A stretch of DNA of 64,000 bases, from assembly GCA_037013495.1 (NCBI GenBank), contig CM072803.1:15777001-15841000 (forward strand), in the 5' to 3' direction. Within the stretch, counting starts at the first letter, position 1. Every line of letters begins with the position of its first letter. Origin of the DNA: Hippophae tibetana. Its lineage: Eukaryota > Streptophyta > Magnoliopsida > Rosales > Elaeagnaceae. This document shows, one piece after another, positions 23,721 through 35,770 of this stretch. The position numbers were made by a program, and so were the translations under genes. The notes under the pieces are model-generated. The model worked only from the letters and a program-made list of their open reading frames with translations, was not told the origin of the DNA and searched no databases.

Positions 23721-26138
23721 TTAAGCATAAATTCCAGAGAAATGTATAACTCCCACAGTTAAAAACAAGGTGACTGCGTATCCAAACCCAGCTCCTTCCC
23801 ATGAAAACCAAGTTTTATCAATGTTTGTGGCCACTTCTTCTCGTGGCTCTCCATCTGTGGACTGATGATCTTCCATACAAGGAAGATGAATTTGCATTCC
23901 ACACAACCCGCTATTGTTGGCATAACTATTTGGATCATTCATTGTGTCCATTTGACCTCCAACTGGAATCTTTCCTTCGAGCTTATTGTCACTCACATCC
24001 AAAGTTGAAAGTTGTTCCAGCTTTGCCAGCGTCTTTGGTATTGGACCAGATAGTCTGTTGTGTGACAAGTCCAAGCTCTCTATGCTATCTAAATTTCCAA
24101 AACTTGATGGTATGTTTCCATATAGGAGGTTGTGTGAAATGTTGAGAAGCTTTAGACCTTTTAGCTTTCCTACCGAGGCTGGTATTTCTCCAGAAAGTTG
24201 ATTTTTTGACAAGTCTAAGAAAGAATAGATGCCGAGAGTATGACTAGAGAGGCCTTGTTTTGATTTTTTCCAATTCACAATCAAGTCATTGAACTCTATT
24301 GAGAATGTGAAAATATCAGAAACTGATGAAAATGTGTAGTGTGTTTCAATCATTCCAACAAGATGTTCACACTTGGGTATTTTTCCAGTGAGATTGTTGC
24401 TTGAAACATCAAGAATTCTGAGGTTATTAAGATTCATGAAGATGCTTCCTGGGATCGAATCGTGGAAAGAGTTGTTCTGTAAGCTCAAAACTTGAAGGGT
24501 TGGGATTTGGGAGAGAAAATCTGGAAGAGTACCCGTGATTCTGTTGTTTTGGAGATCAAGGTGTTCCAGCTTGCTCATTCTAGTGAAGTTGATAGACAAG
24601 TTTCCTGTGAAGTTGTTATTTGCTAATGATAAAAGTTTAGTTTCTTGGGAAAAGGAAGTTGGAATTTTACCTGAAAATTGGTTGGAGGAAAAATCAATGT
24701 AAGCAAGCAATGCATCGGGACTAAATACTGGGAAATTAGTGCCACAAAATCTGTTTTTGGACAGGTCAAGTAGTAGAAGCCTATAAATATTAGAGATGGA
24801 GCCGGGAATATTTCCTGAAAAATTGTTATCAGCCAGCATAAGAATCATGAGCTCATTGGCATCACCAATATTCAGCGGTAGCTCCCCGGAGAGATTGTTT
24901 CGAGAGAGGGCAAGGATTGACAAGCTAAGAGAGCTGAAAAGTTGAGGTGGAAGAGAACCTCTTAGTTTGTTATCAGACAAAATGATGCTTCCTAGTTCCA
25001 TTTCAGCAAGCCATTTTGGGAATGTACCTTCAAGCTGGTTCTCACTCAAGTCTAGAAAATCAAGTCTTTTTTGTGTGGAAATCCAGTTTGGGATCTCTCC
25101 TTTAAGACCACAAGATGTCAGAGATAACTGTGATAGATTACACTTAGGGTATTCTATATTTGTCTTGCTATTATTATTCAAAATAAGATTATTCCCTCCT
25201 ATAAACAAATTCTTCAAGCTGCGCATATCAAATAGCCATGTGGGAATCTCTCCATTGAGGAAGTTATTCTCTAGCCGAAGAGTCTCCAACTGTGTTAGTT
25301 TCTGTATTGTTGATGGGATTCCACCAGTCAGCCTATTATTGCTCAAGTCTAGAATGGTCAAGTTGGATAGGTCACCAATCATTGGAGGTATATAAGCTGA
25401 CAAAGTGTTGCCCCTCAAGTCCAATACTTGAAGCTTGTTCAAGTAAACAAGAGAAGACGGAATGCCACCGTTGAAGTTGTTGTCACGGAGAGACAGTATT
25501 TTCAAGTTTTTGAGGCTTGCAATCTCCTTAGGTATGTTTCCAACTAGAAAATTAGCATCCAACTTGAGTGTTGTTAAGTTTGGAAGAGAACCCAGTTCCT
25601 GACTTAGATTACCATGGAGCATATTGTTACTCATATCTAGATACTCAAGATACTTTAAGTGGAAAATTTGGGGAGGAAGGGAGCCACTAAAGTTGTTGAG
25701 CATAATGTCAAGATAAACAAGTTTAGTGAGATTGGCAAATCCATTTGCAGGAATTTCACCTTGAATGTGATTTGAGGATATATCAAGCAGCATCAAACTT
25801 CTAATGCTAAACAAAGGAGTGAAGGTATTAGTTGACAACAACATGGGCTTTTCAGACTCATACTGTACCTCTAACACTGAAAGAGAGTCAAGATATAAAG
25901 CAACCACGGCAGTGTGTTTAGAATTGCAGACTACTCTGTCCCAGAAGCAACAATTTGAATCGGGCTTCCATGATTCAAATGCATTGAAAGAATCATCATT
26001 TTTAGTACTAAGAAAGGAGTATTTGAACTGGAAAAGAGCTTGCATTTGATCAATAGGGCAGCAGAGGAGTAAATGTGTAAAGCAATTAATGACCACTACT
26101 CCAAGTAGTAGTTGAAGCAGACTTGTTGGTTTGCCCAT
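23721..26138 (-). CDS. LRR receptor-like protein, RLP46-like
   Basis: Intronless 805-aa membrane protein with extracellular leucine-rich repeats and no kinase. Residues 1-26 form a signal peptide (hydrophobic, ending near LLLC). The LRR N-cap follows with the paired cysteines of NCCFWDRVVC. About twenty plant-type LRRs (LxxLxLxxNxLxGxIP) follow, interrupted by an island of about 40 residues after 'GKIPKCEHLVGM' and before LDLSKNQLSGEIPASVG. The C-cap has NNSGLCGMQIHLPC, followed by an acidic juxtamembrane stretch (EPREEV). A final hydrophobic helix (about 783-805) runs to the stop, leaving almost no cytoplasmic tail. Such proteins sense peptide or microbial ligands together with a SOBIR1-type adaptor kinase. 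The ligand is unknown. The MNDPNSYANNSGLCG ending recalls RLP46/RLP2 relatives. The start is the first ATG, directly before the signal peptide. Confidence 0.93.
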   Translation of the reverse strand: MGKPTSLLQLLLGVVVINCFTHLLLCCPIDQMQALFQFKYSFLSTKNDDSFNAFESWKPDSNCCFWDRVVCNSKHTAVVALYLDSLSVLEVQYESEKPMLLSTNTFTPLFSIRSLMLLDISSNHIQGEIPANGFANLTKLVYLDIMLNNFSGSLPPQIFHLKYLEYLDMSNNMLHGNLSQELGSLPNLTTLKLDANFLVGNIPKEIASLKNLKILSLRDNNFNGGIPSSLVYLNKLQVLDLRGNTLSAYIPPMIGDLSNLTILDLSNNRLTGGIPSTIQKLTQLETLRLENNFLNGEIPTWLFDMRSLKNLFIGGNNLILNNNSKTNIEYPKCNLSQLSLTSCGLKGEIPNWISTQKRLDFLDLSENQLEGTFPKWLAEMELGSIILSDNKLRGSLPPQLFSSLSLSILALSRNNLSGELPLNIGDANELMILMLADNNFSGNIPGSISNIYRLLLLDLSKNRFCGTNFPVFSPDALLAYIDFSSNQFSGKIPTSFSQETKLLSLANNNFTGNLSINFTRMSKLEHLDLQNNRITGTLPDFLSQIPTLQVLSLQNNSFHDSIPGSIFMNLNNLRILDVSSNNLTGKIPKCEHLVGMIETHYTFSSVSDIFTFSIEFNDLIVNWKKSKQGLSSHTLGIYSFLDLSKNQLSGEIPASVGKLKGLKLLNISHNLLYGNIPSSFGNLDSIESLDLSHNRLSGPIPKTLAKLEQLSTLDVSDNKLEGKIPVGGQMDTMNDPNSYANNSGLCGMQIHLPCMEDHQSTDGEPREEVATNIDKTWFSWEGAGFGYAVTLFLTVGVIHFSGIYA

Positions 26139-26191
26139 TTTTTTTAATATTGCTTTGCTTTTCTAGCTTTGCCTGCATGGACATTCCATCC

Positions 26192-26200
26192 ATATATAAA
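26192..26200 (-). promoter_or_regulatory. Putative TATA box of the RLP gene
   Basis: TTTATATAT on the minus strand lies about 55 bp upstream of the RLP start codon, in a short intergenic region free of other genes. The distance would give a short leader. No transcript evidence is available. Confidence 0.35.
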
Positions 26201-26629
26201 AGCTGTATAGCTAGCTCTCTGCATTAAAGTCAAATTTCATCATCCACAAAGTGGGTTGGTGACTAAGGGTTTATTTCATCCGTACACTTAGTTTGATGAC
26301 TTTGAATGATAGTCAATGGGTTGTAAAATTTTGAATTTTGGTACATGCACAAGACAAGGGAAAGTGAGCAAGCAATTTATGTCTCATGTCCTTTGAAGTA
26401 AATAATTCTAAAAGTTTTAACGTTTTTTCAAACTCTAAATGATGAAGAGCATATTAATGCTGTTTTGTTATTGACTTAAGAGTGGACTTTGTAAAGAGCG
26501 AAGTAGTCTGGAAGGCAAGCATTATTACAGTAGTTCATTGGACTACTATTTGTGTAAAAATAACATTTTTGCACAAACAAGTTAAGAAACATCCAACCAC
26601 TTACACGCTGTAAATATATTTTTTACCTG
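26201..26629. other. Upstream region of the RLP gene
   Basis: Non-coding, AT-rich host sequence between the receptor-like gene and the LTR of a Copia element. No motif stands out. Confidence 0.4.
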
Positions 26630-27336
26630 TGTTATGCCTTGATATCCAATGAGTTAGCGTATTATTCAAGTGAACAAGTGAAAAACGAGATGATATTCAT
26701 TACTCATCAAATAAGTGATGTATTTAATGTAGGTCCCGCCCACAAAAGAAAATTACAAATAATATGCAGCTTCCTTAGTCAAACAAAAAAAGTTAGGAAG
26801 AATTTAGCACAGGCCAAAGATAATAAAAAATTCCAGCTCCTTTGGTCAAAAAGGAAGGAAGGATTTGACATCAATAAAAGAAAATGAACATTTTGAATCT
26901 CTATTAATAGAGAGGAATATGGTAGAAGGAAATGGTGGTTTTTTTGCGTAGCTCTACTAGATGTAAGATAGAGTTGAGTAATATCAAAGAAGAGAAGCAA
27001 AGTAAAACTAAAGAAACAATTTTCTTTGATGAAAAATATTGTTGTGTATATAAGAGAGTAAAAAAGAATGTTTTAGAAAAACATTTGAGATATTTTTCTA
27101 AAAAAATAGTGACAAAATAGTGAGTTTGAAAAACACTTGTGTGTCACTATTTTGAGTTTATCTCAATTTGTTGTATTATCTCTCACTTTGTATCTATTAA
27201 TTTTATTAGTGGAAACAATATTTTTTAGAGTTTGTCCCGTGGATTTAACCCAAAAAAAGGTGAACCGGGTTAAATTGATGGTGTCATTATTTTACTTTGT
27301 TGAATTTATTTAATTTTTACCTGATGTGTCCCAACA
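26630..27336 (+). repeat. 5' LTR of the split Copia element (left edge uncertain)
   Basis: It ends ...GTGTCCCAACA at 27336 and is followed by ACTGGTATTAGAG, a mutated version of the Copia primer site TGGTATCAGAGC. It can be aligned from about 26731 (TCCCGCCCAC) with 39790-40316. A shared segment is GAGTTTGTCCCGTG followed by the AACCCAAAAAAAGGT-type tract. The true left end may lie anywhere between 26630 and 26720. Confidence 0.7.
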
Positions 27337-27473
27337 ACTGGTATTAGAGTTGGTCTTGTAAAATTCTTAGTATGCTTTGTGGTTGCAGCATAAACTGATT
27401 TGTCACATCAGAAAATATTTTATTAAGTCCAAGACGTATTTATTTGCAAGAAAAGAAACATAGTGGAGAAAAA

Positions 27474-29260
27474 ATGTCAAACAAGAAGGTAGATATTGAG
27501 AAATTTAATGACAATCATAATTTCTCTTTATGAAAAAAGAGGATAAAAGATATTCTCGTTCAACGGAAGGTCCATAAGGCGTTACTGAGGAAAGAAAAGA
27601 AGACATCAATTGTCATTGAGGAACAGTGAAAGAAGATAGATGAGATTACAGCTAGTACAATCCCTCTAAATCTCTCAGACAATGTCTTGCAAAATATTGA
27701 ATCAAAAAATTGTAAGACTTCAAAAAAACATGGAATACTCTAGAAAACGTATACATGTTAAATAACCTTGCAAATAAATTTTATTTGTGGAAGGATCTAT
27801 ATCAGATGAGGAAAGAAGATAATATGAGCATGATGTAGCATGCTAGTGATTTCAACAACAAGCTTTCTCACTTAGCAAGATTCAATGTGAGTTTTAGCGA
27901 TGAAGAGAAAGTTGTGATGTTGCTGGCATCACTACTTTCATTATATAATCATTTCACAACAATTCTAACTTATGCAAAAGACAAGATGAAGTTTGAATTT
28001 GTTGTAAAAGCCATGTTGTCATATGAGAAACTGAACAAGGAGAGAGATTCAGAAGCACAAGCCCCTATCATAGAGTCCAGAGGAAGAAGACAGTACAGAG
28101 AATAGAAACCTATAGGCAAGAGCAGAGGCAGACAAAAAAAATATCATTTATGATGAAGATTTTGTCAATCTTGCATCACACGAGACCAGCTGAGTGATTG
28201 ATAGTGGTGCTACAATTCATGCTACATCATGTAGAGAATTTTTCTCATCATATACACCTGAAAGTTTTGGTGTTGTTAGAATAGAAAATGAAGGCCCGTC
28301 AAAGGTTGTTAGCAAATGAGATGTTTGCTTGAAAACATAGAATGGATCCAGACTATTTCTGAAGGATGTTAGACATATTCCATATATCCGCTTGAATTTG
28401 ATCATTGTAGGCAAATTTGTAAATGAAGGATATTGTAGCTCCTTCATTTATGACAAATGGAAACTTACAAAAAGCTCCTTAGTAGTGGCTAGAGGTGAAA
28501 AGCATACAACTCTATATATAATGCAAGCGAAGCAATTATGGTATAAAAGACTCAATCACATGGGTGAAAAATGTATGACAAGTTTAGCCAGGAAGAAGAT
28601 ACTGTCCGGAATGGATGAAGTATATTTGGAGAAATGTGTTGATTGTCTAGCAAGAAAGCAAAACAAAGTTGATTTCAAAAGTTCCCCTCCTTCTAGAATG
28701 AATAATATTTTAGATTTGATTCATTCATATTTGTGTGGACCAAGACCAAAATCACTTGGTGGTACTCAATACTTTGTGACTTTCATTGATAACCATTCAA
28801 GGAAGACGTGGGTATATCTTCTAAAGACAAAGGATCAGGTGCTAGATGTCTTCAAAGAATTTAATGCCTCAGTTGAGAGACAAATTGGAAAGAAGCTGAA
28901 GTGCATTCAGACAGACAATGATGGAGAATACATAGGACCATTTCATGCTTACTACAAAAGCATGGTATTCGGCATCAGATGACACCTCTAAAGACACCGC
29001 AGTTGAATGGCTTAGTTGAAAGGATGAACAAAATTTTGATGGAGAGTCAGATGTCTACTATCATATGCTAAGTTGCCTAAAAATTTATGGGGTGAAGCCA
29101 TACTCATAGTTTCACATGTGTTGAATCTTTCACCCTATACTCCTTTCAAGATGGATGTTCCAGATAAAATGTGTTCAGGAAATGATGTTTCCTATAATCA
29201 TCTGCGGGTGTTTGGATGCAAAGCATTTGTTCACATCCTCATAGATTAGAGATCTAAACT
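27474..29260 (+). pseudogene. Copia gag, protease and integrase (decayed)
   Basis: Gag starts at 27474 (MSNKKVDIEKFND) and is interrupted by a TGA where the family has Trp. 27887-28105 is the gag C-terminal UBN2-type segment. The usual zinc knuckle is missing, so a deletion lies near 28105-28190. The protease active site DSGAT is at about 28202. 28392-28982 is the gag-pre-integrase and integrase core: LWYKRLNHMGEKCM, the CVDCLARKQ cysteines, TFIDNHSRKTWVYLL and the catalytic QTDNDGEY. A frameshift follows at 28980. The integrase end (29000-29260) is broken. Confidence 0.9.
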
Positions 29261-29399
29261 TGATGCCAAGATAAGATAGTGTATTTTTATTGGCTATGGT
29301 CAAGATCAATTTGGCTATAGATTTTATGATCTGGTTGCAAAGAGACGTCAAGAACCGTTATGCTTATTTGTTGAAGATGAGACCATTGAATATATTGTC

Positions 29400-31103
29400 A
29401 AAATGAAGAAGGATGTTCCTAATTCCAATGGTGACTTATTAGATTTTGAATTAATTTCTCCAACATTAGTGCCAAGTTAAGTTGGAAATGAAGACCAGAT
29501 TTATCCATATGATGAAGATGATGCTCCCATAGAAGTTGGTTCTGAAGATGAGGGAGATGATGATGTTCATTATCTAGCACCAACACTTACGGCTTCTCCT
29601 GTTCCATTGAGAAGAAGTGATAGACTGAGATGACCCTATACCATATATCATCCAGATGAATATGTAAGTTTCATTAATGGGGGAGAATCTGAGAGTTATA
29701 AAGAAGCCATGGATGACTAATCTAGACAAATATGGATTGAAACCATGCAAGATGAGTTGAAGTCCTTGCATGAGAACAAAACTTTTGAGCTAATGAAGCT
29801 GCCCAAAGGGGAGAGGGGTTTGAAAAATAAATGGGTGTTCAAGGTGAAGTATGAAGAACACATTTCCAGTCCACAATACAAAGCCAAACTGGTTGTCAAA
29901 GGATACAGCCAAAGAAAATGAGTTAACTTTGATGAGATTTTCTCACCAATTGTGAAAATGACATCCATTCAACTGTGCTAGGGTTAGTAGCAAGTCTTGA
30001 CTTGGAGGTTGAGCAAATGGATGTCAAAACTGTCTTCCTACATGGTGACTTGGAAGAAGAGATATACATGGAACAACTAAAAGGTTTCAAGCAAAAGAAA
30101 AAAAAAGGATTATGTTTGCAAATTGAAGAAAAACCTCTACGACTTAAAACAGGCACCGAGACAATGGTACAAGGAGTTTGAGTCTGTTATGGGGGAGAAA
30201 AGTTACAAAAAGACTACTTTATACCATTGTCTTTTTTGTACATAAATTTTCTGATGATAATTTCATTATTCTTTTGCTCTATGTGGATGATATGTTGATT
30301 GTTGGCCGAAATATTTCAAGAATTAACAACTTGAAAAAAGAAGTTGAGTAAGTCTTTTGCTATAAAAGGCTTGGGGTAAACAAAGTAGATTCTTGGCATG
30401 AGTATTATTAGAGACAGAGGTGCCAAGAAACTATAATTGTCATATGAGAAGTATATTGAGAAAGTACTTTAGAGATTTCATATGGATAAGGCTAAAATGA
30501 TTAGTGTCTTCTTGTTAATCAATTTAAGCTAAGTTCTAAGTAGAGCCATTCTATAGACAAAGAGAAGGAAGAGATGGAAAAGGTTCCATATGCTTCAGCA
30601 GTTGGAAGTCTGATATATGCCATGGTTTGTACACGGCCAGATATCGCTTATGCAGTTGGAATTATGAGTAAATTCCTTTCAAATCCTGAAAATGAACATT
30701 GGGCTATAGTGAAATGGATTTTCAAGTATCTTCAAGGTTCTTCCAAATATGCCTATGTTTTGGAAATGAAAAACCTATGTTAGTTGGATACACAGATGCA
30801 GATATGGTTGGCGATGTGGATTCCAAAAAATCCACTTTAGGTTATCTGATTACATTTGCATGGGGAGCTATGTCATGTCAGTCAAAGTTACAAAAATGTG
30901 TTGTACTGTCCACTACAGAAGTAGAGTTTATTGCAGCAACGAAAGCATGTAAAGAGTTGTTATGAATGAAAAAGTTCTTGAAAGCACTTGGGTTGCAACA
31001 AGACAATTACCAGTTATTTTATGATAGCTAAAGTGCTATCCACCTTGGAAATAATGCCTCATTTCATTCAAGATCAAAACATATGGATGTGAGATATCAT
31101 TGG
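29400..31103 (+). pseudogene. Copia reverse transcriptase and RNase H, 5' part
   Basis: From about 29700 the frame (with stops) reads like TNT1 reverse transcriptase. WIETMQDELKSL is followed by a KWVFKVKYEE block, then VEQMDVKTVFLHGDLEEEIYM (29990-30070) and, near 30280, LLYVDDMLIVG, the catalytic YVDD. 30574-30965 is the connection and RNase H: VPYASAVGSLIYAMVCTRPD, TLGYLITFAWGAMSCQSKLQ and STTEVEFIAATKACKELL. The coding sequence is cut at 31103 by the gypsy insertion and resumes at 39619. Confidence 0.9.
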
Positions 31104-31505
31104 TGTTTGGACATTCAGACTGACCCAAAGGCCGAACCTTGTAACCTACCCAAGCCAAGTCTAGCCCAAGATGGAAGATGAAGTTCCCTAGACATCCTAC
31201 CTATGGGACATACCCAGCCCAATGTTAGCTCGATCCTTATACAGACCAAGCCAAAGGTCAACTCGAGCTCGAGTATAGCACGAGCTCGTTGACAGCACGA
31301 GTTATACTCGACCTCGATCTCTGACACATTATACTTTAGGCTAATCATGCCTTCTAGACATGTAGTTACGTGTACACATTGTATAGTTGAAACTTGTACC
31401 CATAAATGTGCTATAAATAGATGGACTATTCATGAGGATCCATACATTGACCCCTTCACATGCATCTCTTTCTAACCTCTCTCTACAAGCAGTTGAGTCT
31501 CAACA
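31104..31505 (+). repeat. 5' LTR of the nested gypsy element
   Basis: 402 bp from TGTTTGGACATT to ...GAGTCTCAACA. A TATA box (GCTATAAATAGA, about 31411-31422) is followed by a leader. Outside it, TTGTGGCGCCTACCATGGGG resembles the TGGCGCC-type primer site of gypsy elements. The interior has a run of GCTCGAG/CTCGTG repeats. Confidence 0.8.
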
Positions 31506-31779
31506 TTGTGGCGCCTACCATGGGGTCCAAATTCTGAGGTCAATTGCAAGTTTATGATCCCATATCTTGTAGGGACTCACCTCGATCTTAGAGAGAAGTT
31601 AGGAAAGTCCATCATGCATTACCCATAATTCAAAAACCATGGCTATAACTCGGTCTGAAAGACGGTCTATCAAGAGTTATCTCGTCAATTGCTCAAACTA
31701 AGGAAAGGGCTCAAAGAAACCAAAAGAGAAAATAGAGTTCTACCATCTAAGACAGAGGAAAGAACCCCTAAAAATCCTA

Positions 31780-33300
31780 CTATCGAACTAGTTAATGGAG
31801 AGGTAACGGGACGTGATCAATCTGAGCCCTGATCTGCCAAGCATAAAGTTGAGAGAAATCCCCTTTTTGGCTCGACTCATCCCGAGGAAGAACATTGGCT
31901 TCGAGAAAAAAGAAGCTGGAAGACACAGATTTAAGCCTTAGAGGAGAACAACAAGAGGCAAAAAAAGGTTTTGAAAGAAGCAAGTGAGAGGCAAGAAAAA
32001 GGAAAAGCCCTCTACGAGGCGGACAGAGATTACGAACAATTGTACGTCTCTCCCTTCTCAGATGCAATTGAAAATGATGAACCTCCTCCCAAGTTTAGTG
32101 CTTCCAAATGTCCTGACTATCTTGGGACGAAGGATCCAGTGACGCATGTCCAACATTTCCAAATTGCCATGGTACCTATGAGCCTCACTCAAGCAAAGAG
32201 AGACGCAATGATGTGCAAGCTGTTCGCAACCATCCTCTGTGACAACGCACAAAAATGGTTCAACAATCTACCCCCAGGTCCATAGCCTCTTTCCCACAGT
32301 TCGCCAAATTATTTATCACCAACTATGCCTGTAACAAATTCCTGAGAAAAGAATCTCATCATCTCATCATTTCTTTTCAATTATACAAGGGGAAAAAGAG
32401 CCCATTGAAGGATACATAAAGTGATTCAGAGAGGAAAAATTGGAAATCACTGACTGCCCTACTTCTATTGCTATAGAAGCCTTCAGGCGAGGCCTGCTAA
32501 AAGATTCTGACTTGTTTATGGAATTGACTAAAATAGTTCCACGTACCTTGGATGAAGTATATGGGGAGGCCAGAAAGTTCATCAACTTGGAAAGAGAGCT
32601 TAGCCTGACCAAAGACCGCCGCATGGGAGGAGAGTTGATCCCGGCCCTAAACAAAGAAAAAAGGAGAACAAGCCCAGACCAACCACACCAAACTTACAGA
32701 AACAAACGATTTGTTGCAAACAACAGGCAAACAAGAAATTGGTCGGTAAATAGAAATTGGGCGGTAAACAAAAGCTGCCTGGATAACAAGGAAACATGGG
32801 GAATGACACTATCTCCTTTCAGGGGCCCTCCCTTAAAATTGGATTTAACACAGATTGTACAAAGGATGAAGAGGGAGCCCGAGACTAGGTGGCCACCCAA
32901 GATGAGTACTCTAGGGAGAGATGTGTCGAAATGGTGCACTTTTCACAAAGATATGGGCCACGAGACAAGAGTTTGTAGAAACTTCAAAAAAGAATTGGAG
33001 GCATTGTTGGCGAGAGGATATTACAAAGAGCTCGTCACAACAAATGAGGATAGAAGAAGGGGCTACCGAGGCAAACGAAGAATGTTTCGACCAACATACT
33101 CATTAAACACGATAAAAGAGCCTTGTGAGGGGCAGGGGGGAGGGGCAACATTAAAACCATCCACTCCATACATGGAGGGCCAAGAGTCAGTATGGTCTCC
33201 AATAATGCTCGTAAAAGATTTGCAAGGGAGTTTCACAACGCACCCTACGTGTACGCCTTGGATAAAGAAAGACCTCTTGTGAGAATAAATTTCATGGAGA
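31780..33300 (+). pseudogene. Gypsy gag
   Basis: Frames 31971-32285 and 32440-33282, separated by frameshifts and a stop (32420), form a retrotransposon gag. PPPKFSASKCPDYLGTKDPV and FATILCDNAQKWFNNLPPG are typical of the Retrotrans_gag family. The C-terminal part has the CTFHKDMGHETRVCRNFKKE knuckle-like motif. It is broken and non-functional. Confidence 0.85.
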
Positions 33301-33359
33301 AGGATACGACCACATCCCATCACGAGGACCCTCGGGTGATAACACTGAGGATCGGGTCC

Positions 33360-33700
33360 TGTGACATCTGACGGATAATGATTGACACCGGGAGTTCAGT
33401 ACACCTCATATTCCTCACAACTACCCAAGCCCTCGGACTAGGAGACATAGACATAGTCAAAACAAAGCCGTTTCTCGTAGGATTCAATGACATCACCACC
33501 TACGCAAAAGGAACAGTGATCTTAATTGTCATGGAAAAAAAGGGTGATAGTAATGACCAATTTCGTCATCATCGATGCCCCAACGCATTATAATGCCAAC
33601 GATACACAACATGAAAGTAGTCCCGTCCACCTTCCATCAGGTAATCAAATTCTCCACAACTGAGGGCCCCAAAGAGTTGAGAAGAGATTAAGAGAATATC
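33360..33700 (+). pseudogene. Gypsy aspartic protease
   Basis: The frame beginning at 33378 opens MIDTGSSVHLIF, the catalytic D-T-G loop of retropepsins, followed by GFNDITTYAKGT. It is interrupted by a stop at 33591. Confidence 0.8.
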
Positions 33701-33779
33701 CAGCGTTGTTATAATGCCATAATGAAGGGAGCTACCACAAAATAACAATCACCAAAAGGCCTCCCCCCAAGGCGGACAA

Positions 33780-35345
33780 GGAATAAAAGCATAACGAGAT
33801 CGGTCTTTCTGAATAAGGTAAAAGACATCCTAACTGATAAGGAGGGAAAAGGCCACATGGTGAAAATCGGTGACAACTTAACAACATAGCTCGAGGTGGA
33901 GCTCTCATCATTTCTAAAAGCCAATGCAGACATATTTGTATGGACCCTTACAGACATATCGAGAATTGATTCGTGGGTCATAACCCACCGACTAAACATT
34001 GACACGGAAGCCAGACCCATCCAACACCAGAAACGAAAGTTCCATAGAGAGAAAAATGAGGCAATCAAACAGCATGTCGCTACCCTCAAAATGGTAGGAG
34101 TCATTAGGGAAGTCAAATACCCCTCGTGGCTCTCAAATGTGGTACTAGTAAAAAAAGGGCGCGGTGCATCTCACATGTGCATAACCTTCATTGATCTAAA
34201 CAAGGCATACCTCAAGGACTGCTTCCCCCTCCCAAGCATTTACCAGTTGGTAGATGCCTCTTTTGGATTTGGGTTGATGAATTTCTTGGATGCATATTCT
34301 GGGTATCATCAAATCAAAATGCACCCCGAGGATGAAGAAAAGCTTCTTTTATAGCAGAAGAAGGAATGTTCTGCTACACAAGAATGCCATTGAGATTAAA
34401 AAATGTAGGTGCAACGTACAAATGCCTCGTCAACAAAATGTTCGAAAGACAGTTGGGTAGGAACCTGGAAGCGTACATTAACGATATGGTGGTTAAGTCA
34501 GCTCAACCCTTGGACCATATCAAAGACCTATATGAGATATTCAAAGTAATACGAATGTATGACATGAAACTTAACCAAAAAAAAATACATTTTTGGTGTG
34601 GCTGTAGGAAAATTCCTAGGGTACCTTGTATCAGTAAGGGGAATAAAGGCCAATCCTGACAAAATACAAGCACCGATGAACATGAAACCACCTACTAATC
34701 TCAAAGGTATACAACAACTGAATGGAAGGATAAGGGCGTTGAGCAAATTCATTGCTAAATGCACAGACAAATGTATGCCCTTATTCAAAATGCTCAGAAA
34801 GAGCACGATTGGCTTTTGGAACGAAGACTGCAACACAACCTTCGAAGAAATAAAAAAAATACCTTAGTAATCCCTCTATCCTAGCTAGCCCACTTTCAGG
34901 GGAGATTCTTTATCTATATTTGGTTGTTACACACCAAACATGTAGTGTCGTGCTAATAACAGAAAGGAAGAGAATTCAACACCCCATCTACTATGTCAGC
35001 CAAATTTTAACAGAGACCCAAAGCAAATGCCCTACCATAGACAAACTTTCCTTCGCTATCAAAATTACCACACGTAAAATCAGACATTATTTCGGCTCGC
35101 ATACAATCATAGTACTCATCTCAGACCCTCTGAAAAATGTACTGACAAAACCAGAGGTTGTAGGAAGATTGGCCCAGATAGACATAGAGTTGGGAGAGTA
35201 TAACATCAGATACATGACCAGAGCAGCTATCAAAGGACATGCAGTGGCCGATTTCGTGGCCGAATTCACCAATGGTCCCGAGGTCATTGACACAACAAAA
35301 ACCGCAAAGATATGCACAATCGACCCAAAAAATGCCCCAACTTGA
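33780..35345 (+). pseudogene. Gypsy reverse transcriptase and first RNase H
   Basis: 33896-34354: N-terminal RT with YPSWLSNVVLVKKGRGASHM and FLDAYSGYHQIKMHPEDE. A TAG stop at 34352 replaces the usual codon before the next segment. 34366-34659 continues with a palm segment in which the catalytic YIDDM reads YINDM. A frameshift follows at about 34590, then the thumb (GIKANPDKIQA). 34920-35345 is the RNase H of RT type: RIQHPIYYVSQILTE then an ending with DFVAEFTNG. The Asp-to-Asn change and the stops show inactivity. Confidence 0.88.
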
Positions 35346-35770
35346 CAAGTATTTGTAGATAGAGCACACAACTTCAGTGGCAGAGAACTGGGGGTGGTTA
35401 TAATAGATAAGGATGACAACTGCTTTGAGTACACAGTCAAGCTTGATTTTCAGGCAACCAATATGGTGACTCTAGGCTCGTAGTCAATCAGTTTGTGGGA
35501 ACATTTGAGGCAATGGATGGTAAAATGAAGAAATACTTGGAGAGATTAAAACGTGAATGCTCCAAATTCTCAAAGTTTAAGATCGAACAAATAACTCGAA
35601 ATGAGAAGAACCACGTTGATGCCTTAGCAACCCTGGCATCAATAAGGGACACTAAGCATGATCGAATAGTATCAGTAACAGTGTTCGTAGAGGCATCTAT
35701 GGAAGAGGCCGAAACAATGATCAAATGTGTAGACACCCCCCTTTACCACATGGTATACTTTGATCTATAA
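35346..35770 (+). pseudogene. Second (archaeal-type) RNase H of the gypsy element
   Basis: Directly after the first RNase H the reading is like VFVDRAHNFSGRELGVV, then FQATN, and later KIEQITRNEKNHVDALATLA. This is the pattern of the additional RNase H (RVT_3 type) known in Tat-lineage elements. Frames change at about 35480, so it is inactive. Confidence 0.75.

Noticed and set aside
24967..25395. 142-codon plus-strand frame and other frames inside the RLP gene
   Set aside because: Shadows of the leucine-rich repeats on the opposite strand. No family resemblance.
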